Shown here piece after piece: positions 36,399 to 45,857 of a stretch of DNA of 64,000 bases. Source of the DNA: S015-6 sp964479535 (GTDB lineage: Bacteria > Desulfobacterota > DSWW01). The notes under the pieces are model-generated. The model was not told where the DNA came from. It did not search any database and worked only from the letters and a program-made list of their open reading frames with translations. The translations under genes were made by a program, and so were the position numbers. Every line of letters starts with the position of its first letter. Positions within the stretch are counted from its first letter, which is position 1. The stretch is from the NCBI GenBank assembly GCA_964479535.1, contig CAYZMM010000030.1:1-64000 (forward strand), given 5' to 3'.

Positions 36399-36737
36399 TC
36401 AGGGCTTCCGCTTTCGAAGGGCCGACCAGAACCGAAGGAAAGGATCCTCCATGGCTTCAGTTTGCATGGCAGAGGAACGCCTGTATCTCTCGAAGATGTC
36501 TTCCGTCGTGTACCGGCGGCGGAAGTCTCTTGCGCCGAGCTTGCCGTACTGCTCTCTGAGCTCCGGATTGCCCAGGACGGCGTATGCCTCGTTGATCTCT
36601 TTGAGTTTTTCTTCAGCGGACGGGTCTCCCATGTTGCGGTCCGGATGATGTTCGAATGCAAGACGTCGATAGGCCTTTTTGATTTCCTCCTGGGTCGCAG
36701 TTCGCGCAATGCCGAGGGTTTTGTAATAGCTTCTCAT
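36399..36737 (-). CDS. J-domain protein
   Basis: 112 residues from ATG 36737. Residues 1-65 are a complete DnaJ domain (YYKTLGIARTATQEEIKKAY, AFEHHPDRNMGD with the HPD triad, NEAYAVLGNPELREQYG). The C-terminal about 45 residues (RRYTTEDIFERYRRSSAM) have no zinc finger or substrate domain, so it is a minimal co-chaperone that recruits an Hsp70. Transcribed against its neighbours. Confidence 0.85.
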   Translation of the reverse strand: MRSYYKTLGIARTATQEEIKKAYRRLAFEHHPDRNMGDPSAEEKLKEINEAYAVLGNPELREQYGKLGARDFRRRYTTEDIFERYRRSSAMQTEAMEDPFLRFWSALRKRKP

Positions 36738-36910
36738 CGATGCGTTTCCGGTGACGTATCGAGGCGTGGCCGCCGACTTCCTCTTCTCCCATTGTAGGGG
36801 CCCGGTTCGGAAAGGGCAAAGGGGAGTCTCGCGGCTGAGAAGGCCGGGTTTCGTGAGCGCAGGCCTCCAAAAGGGGCTGTCTCTTTTGGGTATGAAGAGG
36901 GCGTGATGGG

Positions 36911-38155
36911 GTGAAAGAGGAAATGAAGGTAGAAAAGGACGGAACGCTCCTGTTACCCGAGGAGCAGCGCAGGCGGTGGGGCCTGAAGCCCGGGGCTGAC
37001 GTTCTGGTTTGGGAAACGCCCGAGGGGTTGGTCCTGCGCCCGGCGGATCCGCCGCTGGCCAAGATCTACCTGGAGCCCACAACGACGTGCAATCTGCAGT
37101 GCTCCACCTGCATGCGAAACTCCTGGGACGAGCCGGGCGGAACCATGTCCCTTACCTCTTATGGCCGACTGCTTCGCGATCTCGAGGAGGTTTCTCCGAT
37201 GCCCATGCTGTCGTTCTGGGGGATCGGCGAACCGCTCATGCACCCCGAGATCATCGAGATGATCCGATCGGCGAAAGGGCGGGGAGCGAAAACCGAACTG
37301 ATCACCAACGGTGTGTTGCTGAACCGAAAGACCGCCGAGGGATTGCTCGCCGCAGGGCTGGATCGGGTCGTCGTTTCCATAGACGGCGTTTCGAGGGAAT
37401 CCTATTCCGACGTAAGGTGCGGTGCGGACCTGGAGGAAGTGAAAAAGAACGTCGCCTACCTTCATACGATCCGCGTGATGGCGGGCCTGGCAAAGCCGGA
37501 CATCGGCATCGAATTCGTCCTGACGCGCAGGAACGTCTCCGAATTGCCTCAACTGCCCGACCTGGCGCGCTTCCTGGGAGCCTCTTCCGTCGTTGTGACG
37601 AACGTGCTCCCTTACACGGAATCGTTCGAGCACGATATACTCTACGGGCTGTCGGCTGCGGAGTGGTGGTATTCGTCCGAGAACTCGACGCAGTCTCCTG
37701 AAGTCACCCTGCCCAGGGTGGATGTACGCCCGGAAACCAGGGAGGCGATCATAGGTCTCCTCGTAAACGCAGGGGCCTTCGGCCCTGGCCGCCCCTCCAA
37801 GGCCGACCTCGTGGCCTACTGTCCTTTCGTGTGGGAGGGCAAGACCGCCATCGCCTGGAACGGAGACGTGAGCCCCTGTATCAGCCTGATGCATTCCCAC
37901 ACTTGCTACACCTTCGGCAGAAGGAAGGCGATGAAGCGCTACTCCCCGGGCAATGTGTGGCGGGATCCTATCGCGGAGATCTGGAACGGCGAGGAGTACC
38001 GCAGCTTCCGGAAGCGGGTGATCGAGTTCGATTTCTCCCCCTGCAACCACTGCGATTGCGACATGGCCGAGGCGAACGAGGAGGATTGCTTCGGCTCCCC
38101 GTTTCCGACCTGCGGTGACTGCCTCTGGGCGAGGGGCGTGGTTCTTTGCCCATAG
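36911..38155 (+). CDS. Radical SAM/SPASM maturase, tungsten-cofactor-oxidoreductase type
   Basis: 414 residues, GTG start. Residues about 5-45 form an AbrB-like domain (DGTLLLPEEQRRRWGLKPGA). The radical SAM core follows with EPTTTCNLQCSTCMRNSWDE (Cx3Cx2C-type cluster motif), SFWGIGEPLMHPEI and TELITNGVLL. The C-terminal SPASM region has several cysteines (GDVSPCISLMHSHTC, FSPCNHCDCD, TCGDCLWARGVVLCP). This domain order and sequence match the maturases that accompany tungsten aldehyde:ferredoxin oxidoreductases, but no such oxidoreductase is in the window. It may act on another target such as the neighbouring small proteins. Confidence 0.8.
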   Translation: MKEEMKVEKDGTLLLPEEQRRRWGLKPGADVLVWETPEGLVLRPADPPLAKIYLEPTTTCNLQCSTCMRNSWDEPGGTMSLTSYGRLLRDLEEVSPMPMLSFWGIGEPLMHPEIIEMIRSAKGRGAKTELITNGVLLNRKTAEGLLAAGLDRVVVSIDGVSRESYSDVRCGADLEEVKKNVAYLHTIRVMAGLAKPDIGIEFVLTRRNVSELPQLPDLARFLGASSVVVTNVLPYTESFEHDILYGLSAAEWWYSSENSTQSPEVTLPRVDVRPETREAIIGLLVNAGAFGPGRPSKADLVAYCPFVWEGKTAIAWNGDVSPCISLMHSHTCYTFGRRKAMKRYSPGNVWRDPIAEIWNGEEYRSFRKRVIEFDFSPCNHCDCDMAEANEEDCFGSPFPTCGDCLWARGVVLCP

Positions 38156-38169
38156 TTCTGGGAGGTCGA

Positions 38170-38454
38170 ATGATGAACGTTAACCAATGGCCATGCTTTG
38201 CGTTCGGGTGGTGGTGGATCGTTCCGCTTGTCATGATCGCCTTCTGTATCTTTATGATGTTCATGATGCGAAGGCGGATGCCCGGGATGATGGGCGGCAT
38301 GATGAGGCCGCCCATCACGGAACCCAAGTCCGAAAGCCCTCCCATAGCGCCCATGGATTCGGCCGGGGACATCCTGGACAAGCGCTATGCCAAGGGGGAG
38401 ATCAGCAGGGAGGAGTATGAGGAAAAGAAGGCTGATTTGGCTCGAAAGCCGTAA
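38170..38454 (+). CDS. Small SHOCT-domain membrane protein
   Basis: 94 residues: one membrane helix (WWWIVPLVMIAFCIFMMFMM), a Met/Pro-rich linker (MPGMMGGMMRPP) and a C-terminal SHOCT domain (GDILDKRYAKGEISREEYEE). Such proteins are of unknown function; the Met-rich part could bind soft metals. It starts 14 bases after the radical SAM gene and is followed by the DGC protein, suggesting one operon. Confidence 0.78.
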   Translation: MMNVNQWPCFAFGWWWIVPLVMIAFCIFMMFMMRRRMPGMMGGMMRPPITEPKSESPPIAPMDSAGDILDKRYAKGEISREEYEEKKADLARKP

Positions 38455-38468
38455 GGAGGAAATGAGAA

Positions 38469-38885
38469 ATGCAAGTATCCTGCAGTTGTGAGGCGAAGGC
38501 GATCATGATCCTGCCGTGTTCCGGCGCCTCGAACGTCGGCCAGATCGCCAACCAGGCGGCACTGGAGTTGCGCGCGGATGGATACGGGAAGATGTACTGC
38601 ATCGTGGGGATCGGGGCTCACATCCAGCCCATGGTGCAGTCGGCCAGGGATGCCGACGGCATCGTGGCCATCGACGGCTGCGAGGTGTGCTGTGCGAGGA
38701 AGCTGCTGGAACACATGGAGATCGAACCGACGCGGCACGTGGTGGTCACCCAGCTCGGCATCGAGAAGAATTACGAAACCCGGTGGCCGTCCGAATGCGT
38801 CGTCCGGGTGAAGGACGCCTTGCGGGGTCCGGCAGCCGAACCGCGCACCGAGATAATCGCGGGAACGGAAACCTGCTGCCGCTGA
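38469..38885 (+). CDS. DGC-domain putative zinc-binding protein
   Basis: 138 residues. ILPCSGASNVGQIANQAALE at the N-terminus, ADGIVAIDGCEVCCARKLLE containing the Asp-Gly-Cys motif with further cysteines, and a C-terminal GTETCC tail. It has nine Cys in total, which suits metal or Fe-S binding. It probably belongs to the operon with the radical SAM maturase and the SHOCT protein. Function unknown. Confidence 0.78.
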   Translation: MQVSCSCEAKAIMILPCSGASNVGQIANQAALELRADGYGKMYCIVGIGAHIQPMVQSARDADGIVAIDGCEVCCARKLLEHMEIEPTRHVVVTQLGIEKNYETRWPSECVVRVKDALRGPAAEPRTEIIAGTETCCR

Positions 38886-38952
38886 AGCCCGACTTGTGTA
38901 ATAGATCCCCCCTTTCGTCCCGGCAGCAGCTCCTTGGGGAGACTCGCCTGTA

Positions 38953-40365
38953 ATGAACGTAAAGTTGCCACTGTCCATTGTCGCCTTCTTGTCCCTCCTG
39001 GCGGTCGGATGCGCGTCCCTTCGCCCCACCGATCCGTACCGGCCCGTCACGGGCGGTGCGGCGGCATATGCCTCCGCCAGGCGGTCACCGGAACGGCCCC
39101 CCGGCAAGGTGCCGGAAGGGCCGCTGGAGCTTGACCGGGCCATCGAAACCGCCCTGGCCAACAACCCCGAAGTCGCGGCGGCGGAATGGGATTCCGAGGC
39201 CGCCCGGGCTCGGCAGGACCAGGCCTCCGCGGAACGGCTTCCCAGGATCGCCGCCGTGGGCGGGTACGCGCATCACCTGGACGAGCAAAGGCTTCTCCCG
39301 GTGCGCCAACAGGGCGATCCGACGGTTTTGACCCGGGATATCCTTTCCGGGGATTTGGTGCTCACCCTGCCGCTCTTCACGGGCGGGCGGCTGGTCAGCC
39401 GGATGAGAGCCTCCGAGCTTCTTCGGGAAGCGGCCGATCATCGGCTGGCCCGAAGCCGTGAAGAGATTGTGTTCAACGTTTCCAGCGTATTCTTCAGCCT
39501 CCTTGCCCAGGAGTACGTTATCGCATCTCTCGATTTTTCTCGTGGGACCCTGGAGGAACATCTCAAGCGCGTGGACGCCTTGATCATCGCCCAAAAGGCC
39601 GCGAGGGTCGACCGGATGCGCACAGAGGTCCGGCTCGCGGATGTAGAACAACGGCTGGTGCAGGAGAAGAACGTCATGGCCATCCAGCGTCGGATTTTGG
39701 CCAATCTTCTGGGTTTGGACGATCCTTTGGGCAGGATATCCCTGGCGGGAAATCTCGAACCGGTGCAGCATGCAGAGGTCCCGGACCTTCAGGAGGCCCT
39801 GGCGGCGGCCTGGTCGGAACGGGACGATTACCTGGCTGCCGAGGCGGCTCATCAGGCCCAGGCCCGGAACGTGGATTCGGCCAGGGCCGAGTATTGGCCG
39901 AGCCTGTCCCTTCTCGGGGCTTATGGGTATCGATGGGGCGTGGGGCCGACATCCGGCTCCGGGGAGAACCCGGGCGACCTGGGGCGCGTCGGCCCGTCGG
40001 TCGATGTGCCCCTTTTCGAGGGCGGCAGGGTGAGCGCCAGGATACGGGAAGAGCGCGCGAACCTCTCCGCCGCGCAGGAACGTCTCCGCAAGCTCGGCCT
40101 CCAGATACGCCTCGAGGTTGAAACCGCCTTGCTGAGCGTGCGTTCATCGGAGGAAAGGGCAGAGGCCATCCGGAAGGCCATCGAACAGGCCCGGGAGAGC
40201 CTGCGCATCGAGCGGCGGAAATACGACCTCGGCAAGGGAGCCATCGTCGATGTGCTGGACGCCCAGGCAGCGCTCCTGGAATCCGAGACCACCTACTACC
40301 GCATACTGGCCGAGCTTCACACGGCCTTGGCACAACTTCAACTGGCCATGGGTAAGGAACGATGA
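38953..40365 (+). CDS. TolC-family outer-membrane lipoprotein channel
   Basis: 470 residues, a lipoprotein: signal ends SLLAVGC. The TolC repeats are clear (LELDRAIETALANNPEVAAA, RLPRIAAVGGYAH, DLVLTLPLFTGGRLVSRMRA; second half SARAEYWPSLSLLGAYGYRW, PSVDVPLFEGGRVSARIREE; end RRKYDLGKGAIVDVLDAQAA). Full length. First of three overlapping genes of a third tripartite pump. Confidence 0.9.
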   Translation: MNVKLPLSIVAFLSLLAVGCASLRPTDPYRPVTGGAAAYASARRSPERPPGKVPEGPLELDRAIETALANNPEVAAAEWDSEAARARQDQASAERLPRIAAVGGYAHHLDEQRLLPVRQQGDPTVLTRDILSGDLVLTLPLFTGGRLVSRMRASELLREAADHRLARSREEIVFNVSSVFFSLLAQEYVIASLDFSRGTLEEHLKRVDALIIAQKAARVDRMRTEVRLADVEQRLVQEKNVMAIQRRILANLLGLDDPLGRISLAGNLEPVQHAEVPDLQEALAAAWSERDDYLAAEAAHQAQARNVDSARAEYWPSLSLLGAYGYRWGVGPTSGSGENPGDLGRVGPSVDVPLFEGGRVSARIREERANLSAAQERLRKLGLQIRLEVETALLSVRSSEERAEAIRKAIEQARESLRIERRKYDLGKGAIVDVLDAQAALLESETTYYRILAELHTALAQLQLAMGKER

Positions 40366-41504
40366 GACGGCATTTCGCGATGACGCTGATACTGGGCGCG
40401 GTTTTTACGGGCATTCTCTTTCTTGCTCGCTGCGGCCCCCCCGGCGGCGGGAAAACCGCCGAGCCCCCACGTCAAAAAGGGGTGCCCCAGGTGCGAGCGG
40501 TTCCCGTCGTCAGGGCGACGGTTTCACGGACCTTGGAGCTGACCGGCTCCGTGGAGGCCTACCGCGTCGCGCGGCTGGCATCGCCGGCCGAGGGCCCGGT
40601 TGCGACCGTGCGCGTGCGCGAGGGAGACCGCGTGAAGGCCGGAGATACATTGCTTTCGATCGGGCGTAAGCAGGGAATCGAAGCCCTGATCGCTTCCCTG
40701 CGGGAAGAACTCAAGAAGGAAGAGGACAACCTGCGGAGGACCCGGCAGCTCGTGGAAGGAGATGCGCTTCCCGGCGAGCAGCTCGATCAAGCCACGGCCG
40801 CCTATGAAGGCGTCCGGGCGCGACTGATCCAGGCGGAAGAGGCGGCCCGCGACTACGCCATCGCGGCACCCTGGGACGGCGTGGTCTCCCGCTTGACCGT
40901 CAAGGAAGGCGAGTTCGTGGCTCCCCGCGCCGTTTTGTTGGAAATGTACGACCCGAGCAGCCTGGTGATTTCGGCGGAGGTCCCGGAAAGACACGCCGCC
41001 GAGGTCAAGGCCCAAATGCGCGTGGTCGTAGACCTCGATGCGTACCCGGGGGAGGCGCTCGAAGGCCGGGTGGTGCGCGTCTATCCGTATCTGGACCCCC
41101 GCATGCGGACCCGGACCATGGAGATCGCACTGGACAAGCCCGTTGACCTGTTGCCCGGTATGTTCGCACGGCTGAAGGTGCGCATGGAGTCCGTGGATGC
41201 CGCCGTTGTCGTTCCTGCGGAAGCCCTTGTGAAAAGCCCAACGGGACAGCAGGCGGTCTTCCTGATCGAGGACGGCAAGGCCCTCAAGAGGCAGGTGCGA
41301 ACGGGGATCGAGGAAGGCGATCGCGTCCAGATCGTTGCCGGCCTTCTTCCCGGGGACCAGGTCATCATTGCGGGAAACGAGAAGCTCAAGGACGGGGTTC
41401 CCGTGCGCCTTGCCGGGGAGCAGGCCGCAGGCAAGGGAGAGGGACGCAAGGCGCCCGGGCCTTCCGCCGGAGGGAACGACGCGTCGGGAGGCGGACGGCG
41501 ATGA
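40362..41504 (+). CDS. RND membrane-fusion protein
   Basis: 380 residues with ATG overlapping the tolC stop. A lipoprotein-like N-terminus (GILFLARCG) is followed by lipoyl halves (VARLASPAEGPVATVRVREG; DYAIAAPWDGVVSRLTVKEG), a coiled-coil hairpin, a beta-barrel and a membrane-proximal domain (GIEEGDRVQIVAGLLPGDQV). The last 25 residues are Gly/Lys-rich. Complete. Confidence 0.9.
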   Translation: MRRHFAMTLILGAVFTGILFLARCGPPGGGKTAEPPRQKGVPQVRAVPVVRATVSRTLELTGSVEAYRVARLASPAEGPVATVRVREGDRVKAGDTLLSIGRKQGIEALIASLREELKKEEDNLRRTRQLVEGDALPGEQLDQATAAYEGVRARLIQAEEAARDYAIAAPWDGVVSRLTVKEGEFVAPRAVLLEMYDPSSLVISAEVPERHAAEVKAQMRVVVDLDAYPGEALEGRVVRVYPYLDPRMRTRTMEIALDKPVDLLPGMFARLKVRMESVDAAVVVPAEALVKSPTGQQAVFLIEDGKALKRQVRTGIEEGDRVQIVAGLLPGDQVIIAGNEKLKDGVPVRLAGEQAAGKGEGRKAPGPSAGGNDASGGGRR

Positions 41505-44500
41505 AGATCACCCGCTACGCCATTCGCCGCCGCGTGGCAACCGGTGCGATCGTCACGGCCCTGACCGTACTCGGGCTTTACGGCCTCTGGCGGTTGCCGG
41601 TCGATTTCCTGCCCAACATCACGTATCCGATGATCAAGGTGCACATCTGGTGGCCAGGGGCGACACCGGAGGAGATCGACAAGAACATCGCCGATCCGGT
41701 GGAGCGGCAGATGGCCACGGTGGACGATCTGGATTACCTGGAGTCCTCGTCCATCGAGGGCATGTACACCCTGCTGGCGAACTTCAGGTACGGTGTGGAT
41801 GTGGACGTGGCCTACCAGGACGCCCTGGCCGCCATGGCCCGTGTGGCCAGGGAACTGCCCAAGGACATGGACCCGCCGGTGATCATCAAGGCCGACCCCT
41901 CGCAGCTCCCCGTGGTGCAGATGACCGTCGCGAGCGACCGCTGGGATCTGGTGAAGCTGAGAACCTGGGTGGACGAGTGGCTCCAGGACCAACTTCTGGC
42001 TGTTCCGGGCGTTGCCGGCACGGAGATCGTGGGCGGACTCAAGCGGGAGATTCGGGTGCATCTGGACCCCCAGGCCCTGGAGAAGCATGGCTTGACCCTG
42101 CCCGAAATACTCAAGAGACTCGAAGAGGAAAACATCGACCGGTTCGGCGGGCGCGTCACGACCGGCCCCAAGGAGATCATCGCCCGGACGGTCGGTGAGT
42201 ACCGGGACCTGGAGGAGATTCGTTCGATCGTTCTCGAGCGGAACGGCGGGTCGAAGCTCTATCTCCGCGATGTGGCCGAGGTCCTGGATGCCCATGAGGA
42301 GGTCCGCGTCATCACCCGGCTGAACGGCAACCCCTGCGTCAAGCTGAGCGTGCTCAAGCAGGCCAGCGCCAACACGGTTGCGGTGGCCGAGGCGATCGGC
42401 GGACGCATCTCGGAACTGGACCCGGCGCTCCCGGAGGGCGTGCGGCTCGGGATGGTCGAGAATCAGGCCGACTACGTGAACGAAGCCCTGGGCGGCGTAC
42501 GCAACGCATCGATCGAGGCGGCCGTGCTGCTGATTCTTGTTGTATACCTGTTTCTGGGTTCGTGGCGACAGGTCATGGTCTTGATGGCGGCGCTGCCCCT
42601 GACGGTCGTGCTGAATTTCGGTTTGATGAAGGTCGCAGGCTTCTCTCTCAACATCTTTTCCCTGGGCGGCCTGGTGGTCGCGATCGGTGTTCTGCTGGAC
42701 AACTCCATCGTCGTCATCGAGAGCATCACAAGGCGGCGTACCGAGCAGCCCGAAGAACCGACGGATGAGGCGGCCGTGGCCGCCACGTCCGAGGTCGGCC
42801 CGGCCATTGTCGCCGCTACGATGTCGTTTCTGGCCCTGTTCGTGCCGTTCCTGCTCGTGCCCGGCCTGACCAGCCTCTTGTTCCGCGAGCTGATCCTGGT
42901 CGTCGCCGGCATCGTCCTCGTCAGCCTTGCCGTCGCGGTTGCGGTGACTCCCGTGATCACCGCCGCGATCCTCGGCCGGGATCGGGCCGGGGAGCGGAGT
43001 CAGAGTCGCTTTCAGCGGTTCTTTGCCCGCCTGACGGAGACCTATGGCCGGGCACTCGATGGATCGCTTCGCGGGAGATGGATCGTGGTCCCTCTCTTCG
43101 GGATCATCGTGGCGGCCTCCGGGTTCCTTCTCAGCCGCCTGGGCAGCGAGTTTCTGCCGCGGATGGACGACGGCCGGATCATGGTAAAGGTCAGTCTGCC
43201 CACCGGGGCCTCCGTGGCGGAAACGGACCGGATCCTTCGAGCCCTTGAAGCGGCCATCGGAGACGACGCAACGATCGAAAGCGCGTTCACGCTTGCAGGC
43301 GGCAAGGTCTGGGGCCTCTACACCTACGAGATCGCCAACGAGGGGGAGATCAACCTGCAGCTTGTGCCGCGAGGAAGACGGAGCGTCAGCACCGAGCAGT
43401 ACATCGAGCGTCTGAAGCCCAGGGTCGGCAAGGTTCCCGTTCCCGGCGGCAAGGCCATGGTCATGCAGATGAAGGTCAAGGGAATCCGTAAACTGGGCGA
43501 TGCGGACATCGAGGTCAACATCAAGGGGCCGGAGATCCCGACCCTGTTCGCACTTGCGCGACAGACGGCGGAGACGATGAACGGGTTGGCCCTCTTTGCC
43601 AATGTCTATGTGTCCATGGACATGACCAAACCCGAGTACCAGGTACGAATCGACCGGACCAGGGCCGCGGAGCTGGGCGTGTCGGCCAACGACATCGCGG
43701 AGACCATGCGTTCTCTGATCTCCGGGGCGGTGGCCACGCGTTACCGTGACGGCGACGAGTATTACAACATTCGCTTGCTGATCCCCGAAAGCCGGATTAC
43801 GTCCCGTCAGGATGTGGAGAACCTGCCGCTGCAATGCGCGCAGGGCGGATACCTGCGGATCAAGGACCTGGCCGAAGTCGTCCCGGCCGCCGGCCCTGTG
43901 GAAATCGTGCGGGAGGACCAGGTCAAGCAGGTCATCGTTCGCGGCGACGCGGCCGGCGTCAGTGTCGGCAGGGCCCTCGAGGAGCTTCGGGGCGCAATGG
44001 CGGACAGGAACCTGCCGGTCGGCTATGAGGTGTCTTACGGCGGGCAGGCCCGGATGATGGCGGAGATGAAGCAGACGGTCCTGGGGATCCTCGCCTTTGC
44101 CGTGTTCTTCTCGTTTATCGTACTGGCCGTGCAGTTCAACAGCCTCAAGCTTCCCGCCCTGATCCTCGGCTGCGTGCCCGTCTGCCTGGCCGGTCTCGTC
44201 TTCGCGATGCTTGCAACCGGATTTCCCCTGGGGGCCACTGTGCTCATCGGGGTGCTCGTCGTGGTGGCGGCCACGGTCAACGACGGGGTCCTGCTCGTGA
44301 CCTATGCCCGCGAGATCCGGGATCGGGAAGGGCTGACCGCGCATCGGGCCATCGTGGATGCGGCGAAGATACGCCTGCGGCCGCGCATCATGACGACCGT
44401 GAGCACCATGATGGGTTTCCTCCCCCTGGCCCTGAATCTCGAGGAAGGAGGGGACATGCTCCAGCCCATGGCGGTCGGCGCGATCGGGGGCCTTGGGATG

Positions 44501-44560
44501 GAGATCCTTGTGGCGCTGTTTCTGATGCCGTGCTTGTATCGGATGACCTCCAAGTCGTGA
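41501..44560 (+). CDS. RND efflux pump
   Basis: 1,019 residues. FRF after TM1 (WRLPVDFLPNITYPMIKVHI), a conserved IGVLLDNSIVVIESITRR in TM4, TMSFLALFVPFLLVPG in TM6, LGSEFLPRMDDGRIMVKVSL at the start of the second half and VVAATVNDGVLLVTYARE in TM10-11. Complete, and distinct from the pump at 29996. It ends an operon tolC-MFP-RND. The substrate is unknown; closeness to Met/Cys-rich proteins would allow a metal (CusA-like) role, but the CusA Met triad is not evident. Confidence 0.92.
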   Translation: MKITRYAIRRRVATGAIVTALTVLGLYGLWRLPVDFLPNITYPMIKVHIWWPGATPEEIDKNIADPVERQMATVDDLDYLESSSIEGMYTLLANFRYGVDVDVAYQDALAAMARVARELPKDMDPPVIIKADPSQLPVVQMTVASDRWDLVKLRTWVDEWLQDQLLAVPGVAGTEIVGGLKREIRVHLDPQALEKHGLTLPEILKRLEEENIDRFGGRVTTGPKEIIARTVGEYRDLEEIRSIVLERNGGSKLYLRDVAEVLDAHEEVRVITRLNGNPCVKLSVLKQASANTVAVAEAIGGRISELDPALPEGVRLGMVENQADYVNEALGGVRNASIEAAVLLILVVYLFLGSWRQVMVLMAALPLTVVLNFGLMKVAGFSLNIFSLGGLVVAIGVLLDNSIVVIESITRRRTEQPEEPTDEAAVAATSEVGPAIVAATMSFLALFVPFLLVPGLTSLLFRELILVVAGIVLVSLAVAVAVTPVITAAILGRDRAGERSQSRFQRFFARLTETYGRALDGSLRGRWIVVPLFGIIVAASGFLLSRLGSEFLPRMDDGRIMVKVSLPTGASVAETDRILRALEAAIGDDATIESAFTLAGGKVWGLYTYEIANEGEINLQLVPRGRRSVSTEQYIERLKPRVGKVPVPGGKAMVMQMKVKGIRKLGDADIEVNIKGPEIPTLFALARQTAETMNGLALFANVYVSMDMTKPEYQVRIDRTRAAELGVSANDIAETMRSLISGAVATRYRDGDEYYNIRLLIPESRITSRQDVENLPLQCAQGGYLRIKDLAEVVPAAGPVEIVREDQVKQVIVRGDAAGVSVGRALEELRGAMADRNLPVGYEVSYGGQARMMAEMKQTVLGILAFAVFFSFIVLAVQFNSLKLPALILGCVPVCLAGLVFAMLATGFPLGATVLIGVLVVVAATVNDGVLLVTYAREIRDREGLTAHRAIVDAAKIRLRPRIMTTVSTMMGFLPLALNLEEGGDMLQPMAVGAIGGLGMEILVALFLMPCLYRMTSKS

Positions 44561-44624
44561 GTTTCCCCCGGGCTTGCGCGTGCACGCTTCGTCTAACACC
44601 ACCAGAGATGGGAGATCATGCATC

Positions 44625-45857
44625 ATGACAAACGGAAAGAACGGATCCTGGAAGGCGGTCGGCCTTGCCGTAATTCTCTGTACAATTGCCGTTACGGCCG
44701 TTTCCGCGGCCACAGGGCTCTGGGTGCTCACGGCGATCCCGATCGGATTTCTGTTCGGCTTCTTCCTCGAGAAGGCCGACCTGTGCGGGGCATCCGCCTT
44801 CAGTGAGGTGGTGCTCATGAAGGACTGGGCCAAGCTCAGGGGGATCTGGGTCGTGATCGTGGTGAGCATGCTGGGCTTTGCGCTGCTGAGCGCCATGGGG
44901 CTCATCCGGTTGAATCCCAAGCCGCTCCTCTGGGCCAACATGGCCCTGGGCGGGCTCATATTCGGCGTGGGAATGGTCCTGGCCGGCGGCTGCGTGAGCG
45001 GCAGCCTTTTCAAGACCGGCCAGGGGAACCTGAATTCCATGGCCGCCCTGGTCGGGATCCCCCTGGGGGTGTGCGCCGTGGAATACGGTCCCCTCAAGCC
45101 CATTCATACGGCCCTGAAACAGCACGTTGTAAAGAGCTCGGAAGGCGGCGTCGTCACCCTGTCCAGCCTGTCGGGGATCCCTTACGGATATCTGGCCGTC
45201 GGGTTCGCCGTGCTCACGCTCGCGGTTGTTCTCATGGAGCGGAGGAGGAAGCAGAAGGCGGTTACGGGCAACGGAACCGACCGCCGGGAGCCCCTTTTTC
45301 AGAGGATCCTCACGAGGCCCTGGCGGCCCTGGCAGGCCGGGGTCGCCATCGGCATCCTGGGCTGCTTTGCGTACCTGTCCTCTGCGGCGAGCGGAAGAAA
45401 CTACCCGCTCGGAGTCACACACGGGGTGATGCATGCCGAGCTGCTGGTCACAGATCATCCCCTCCAGTACGTCTATGCGCCCAAGCCCTCTCCCGGAACG
45501 GAGCCCGAATCGCCCCGGAGCGAAGCACCGGCAAAGCCATACAAGAAGGTTTCGTGGTGGCTCGTATTCGAGGTAACGGCCCTGGTACTGGGCTCCAACG
45601 TATCCGCACGGCTCTCCGGCAGGGCCCGGCTCTTCCCCAAGCCGCCGGACGAGACCATCGTCGCCTTCTTCGGCGGGATCCTGGTGGGAGTAGGGGCGGG
45701 CACGGCCGGAGGCTGCGTGATCGGAAACATCATGAGCGGCTACGCGCTGATGAGCGTGGGGACGATCCTTTTCGGGGTCGTGACGTTGCTGGCGAACTGG
45801 GCGACCACCTACTTGTATCTCATGGGGGGAGGCATCGGGATCGGACAAAGGGAATGA
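44625..45857 (+). CDS. YeeE/YedE-family membrane transporter (thiosulfate/sulfur type)
   Basis: 410 residues with two homologous halves, each with a conserved Cys motif: FLFGFFLEKADLCGASAFSE and GMVLAGGCVSGSLFKTGQGN in the first, GILVGVGAGTAGGCVIGNIM in the second. The E. coli homologue TsuA takes up thiosulfate through these cysteines. A broken second copy of its last 80 codons lies at 57647. It overlaps the porin start by 4 bases, so the two form a sulfur-compound uptake pair across both membranes. Confidence 0.88.
   Translation: MTNGKNGSWKAVGLAVILCTIAVTAVSAATGLWVLTAIPIGFLFGFFLEKADLCGASAFSEVVLMKDWAKLRGIWVVIVVSMLGFALLSAMGLIRLNPKPLLWANMALGGLIFGVGMVLAGGCVSGSLFKTGQGNLNSMAALVGIPLGVCAVEYGPLKPIHTALKQHVVKSSEGGVVTLSSLSGIPYGYLAVGFAVLTLAVVLMERRRKQKAVTGNGTDRREPLFQRILTRPWRPWQAGVAIGILGCFAYLSSAASGRNYPLGVTHGVMHAELLVTDHPLQYVYAPKPSPGTEPESPRSEAPAKPYKKVSWWLVFEVTALVLGSNVSARLSGRARLFPKPPDETIVAFFGGILVGVGAGTAGGCVIGNIMSGYALMSVGTILFGVVTLLANWATTYLYLMGGGIGIGQRE

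Noticed and set aside
41081..45103. 1,340-codon minus-strand frame over the MFP/RND genes
   Set aside because: Very long because of the GC-rich codon pattern of the opposite strand; the product is low-complexity His/Gln/Arg-rich and the plus strand encodes complete proteins.
45071..45853. Start of a 752-codon frame that seems to fuse upstream sequence to the AlgE-like porin
   Set aside because: The part before 45854 overlaps the YeeE-type gene in another frame and has no family match; the porin start at 45854 fits the ATGA overlap.
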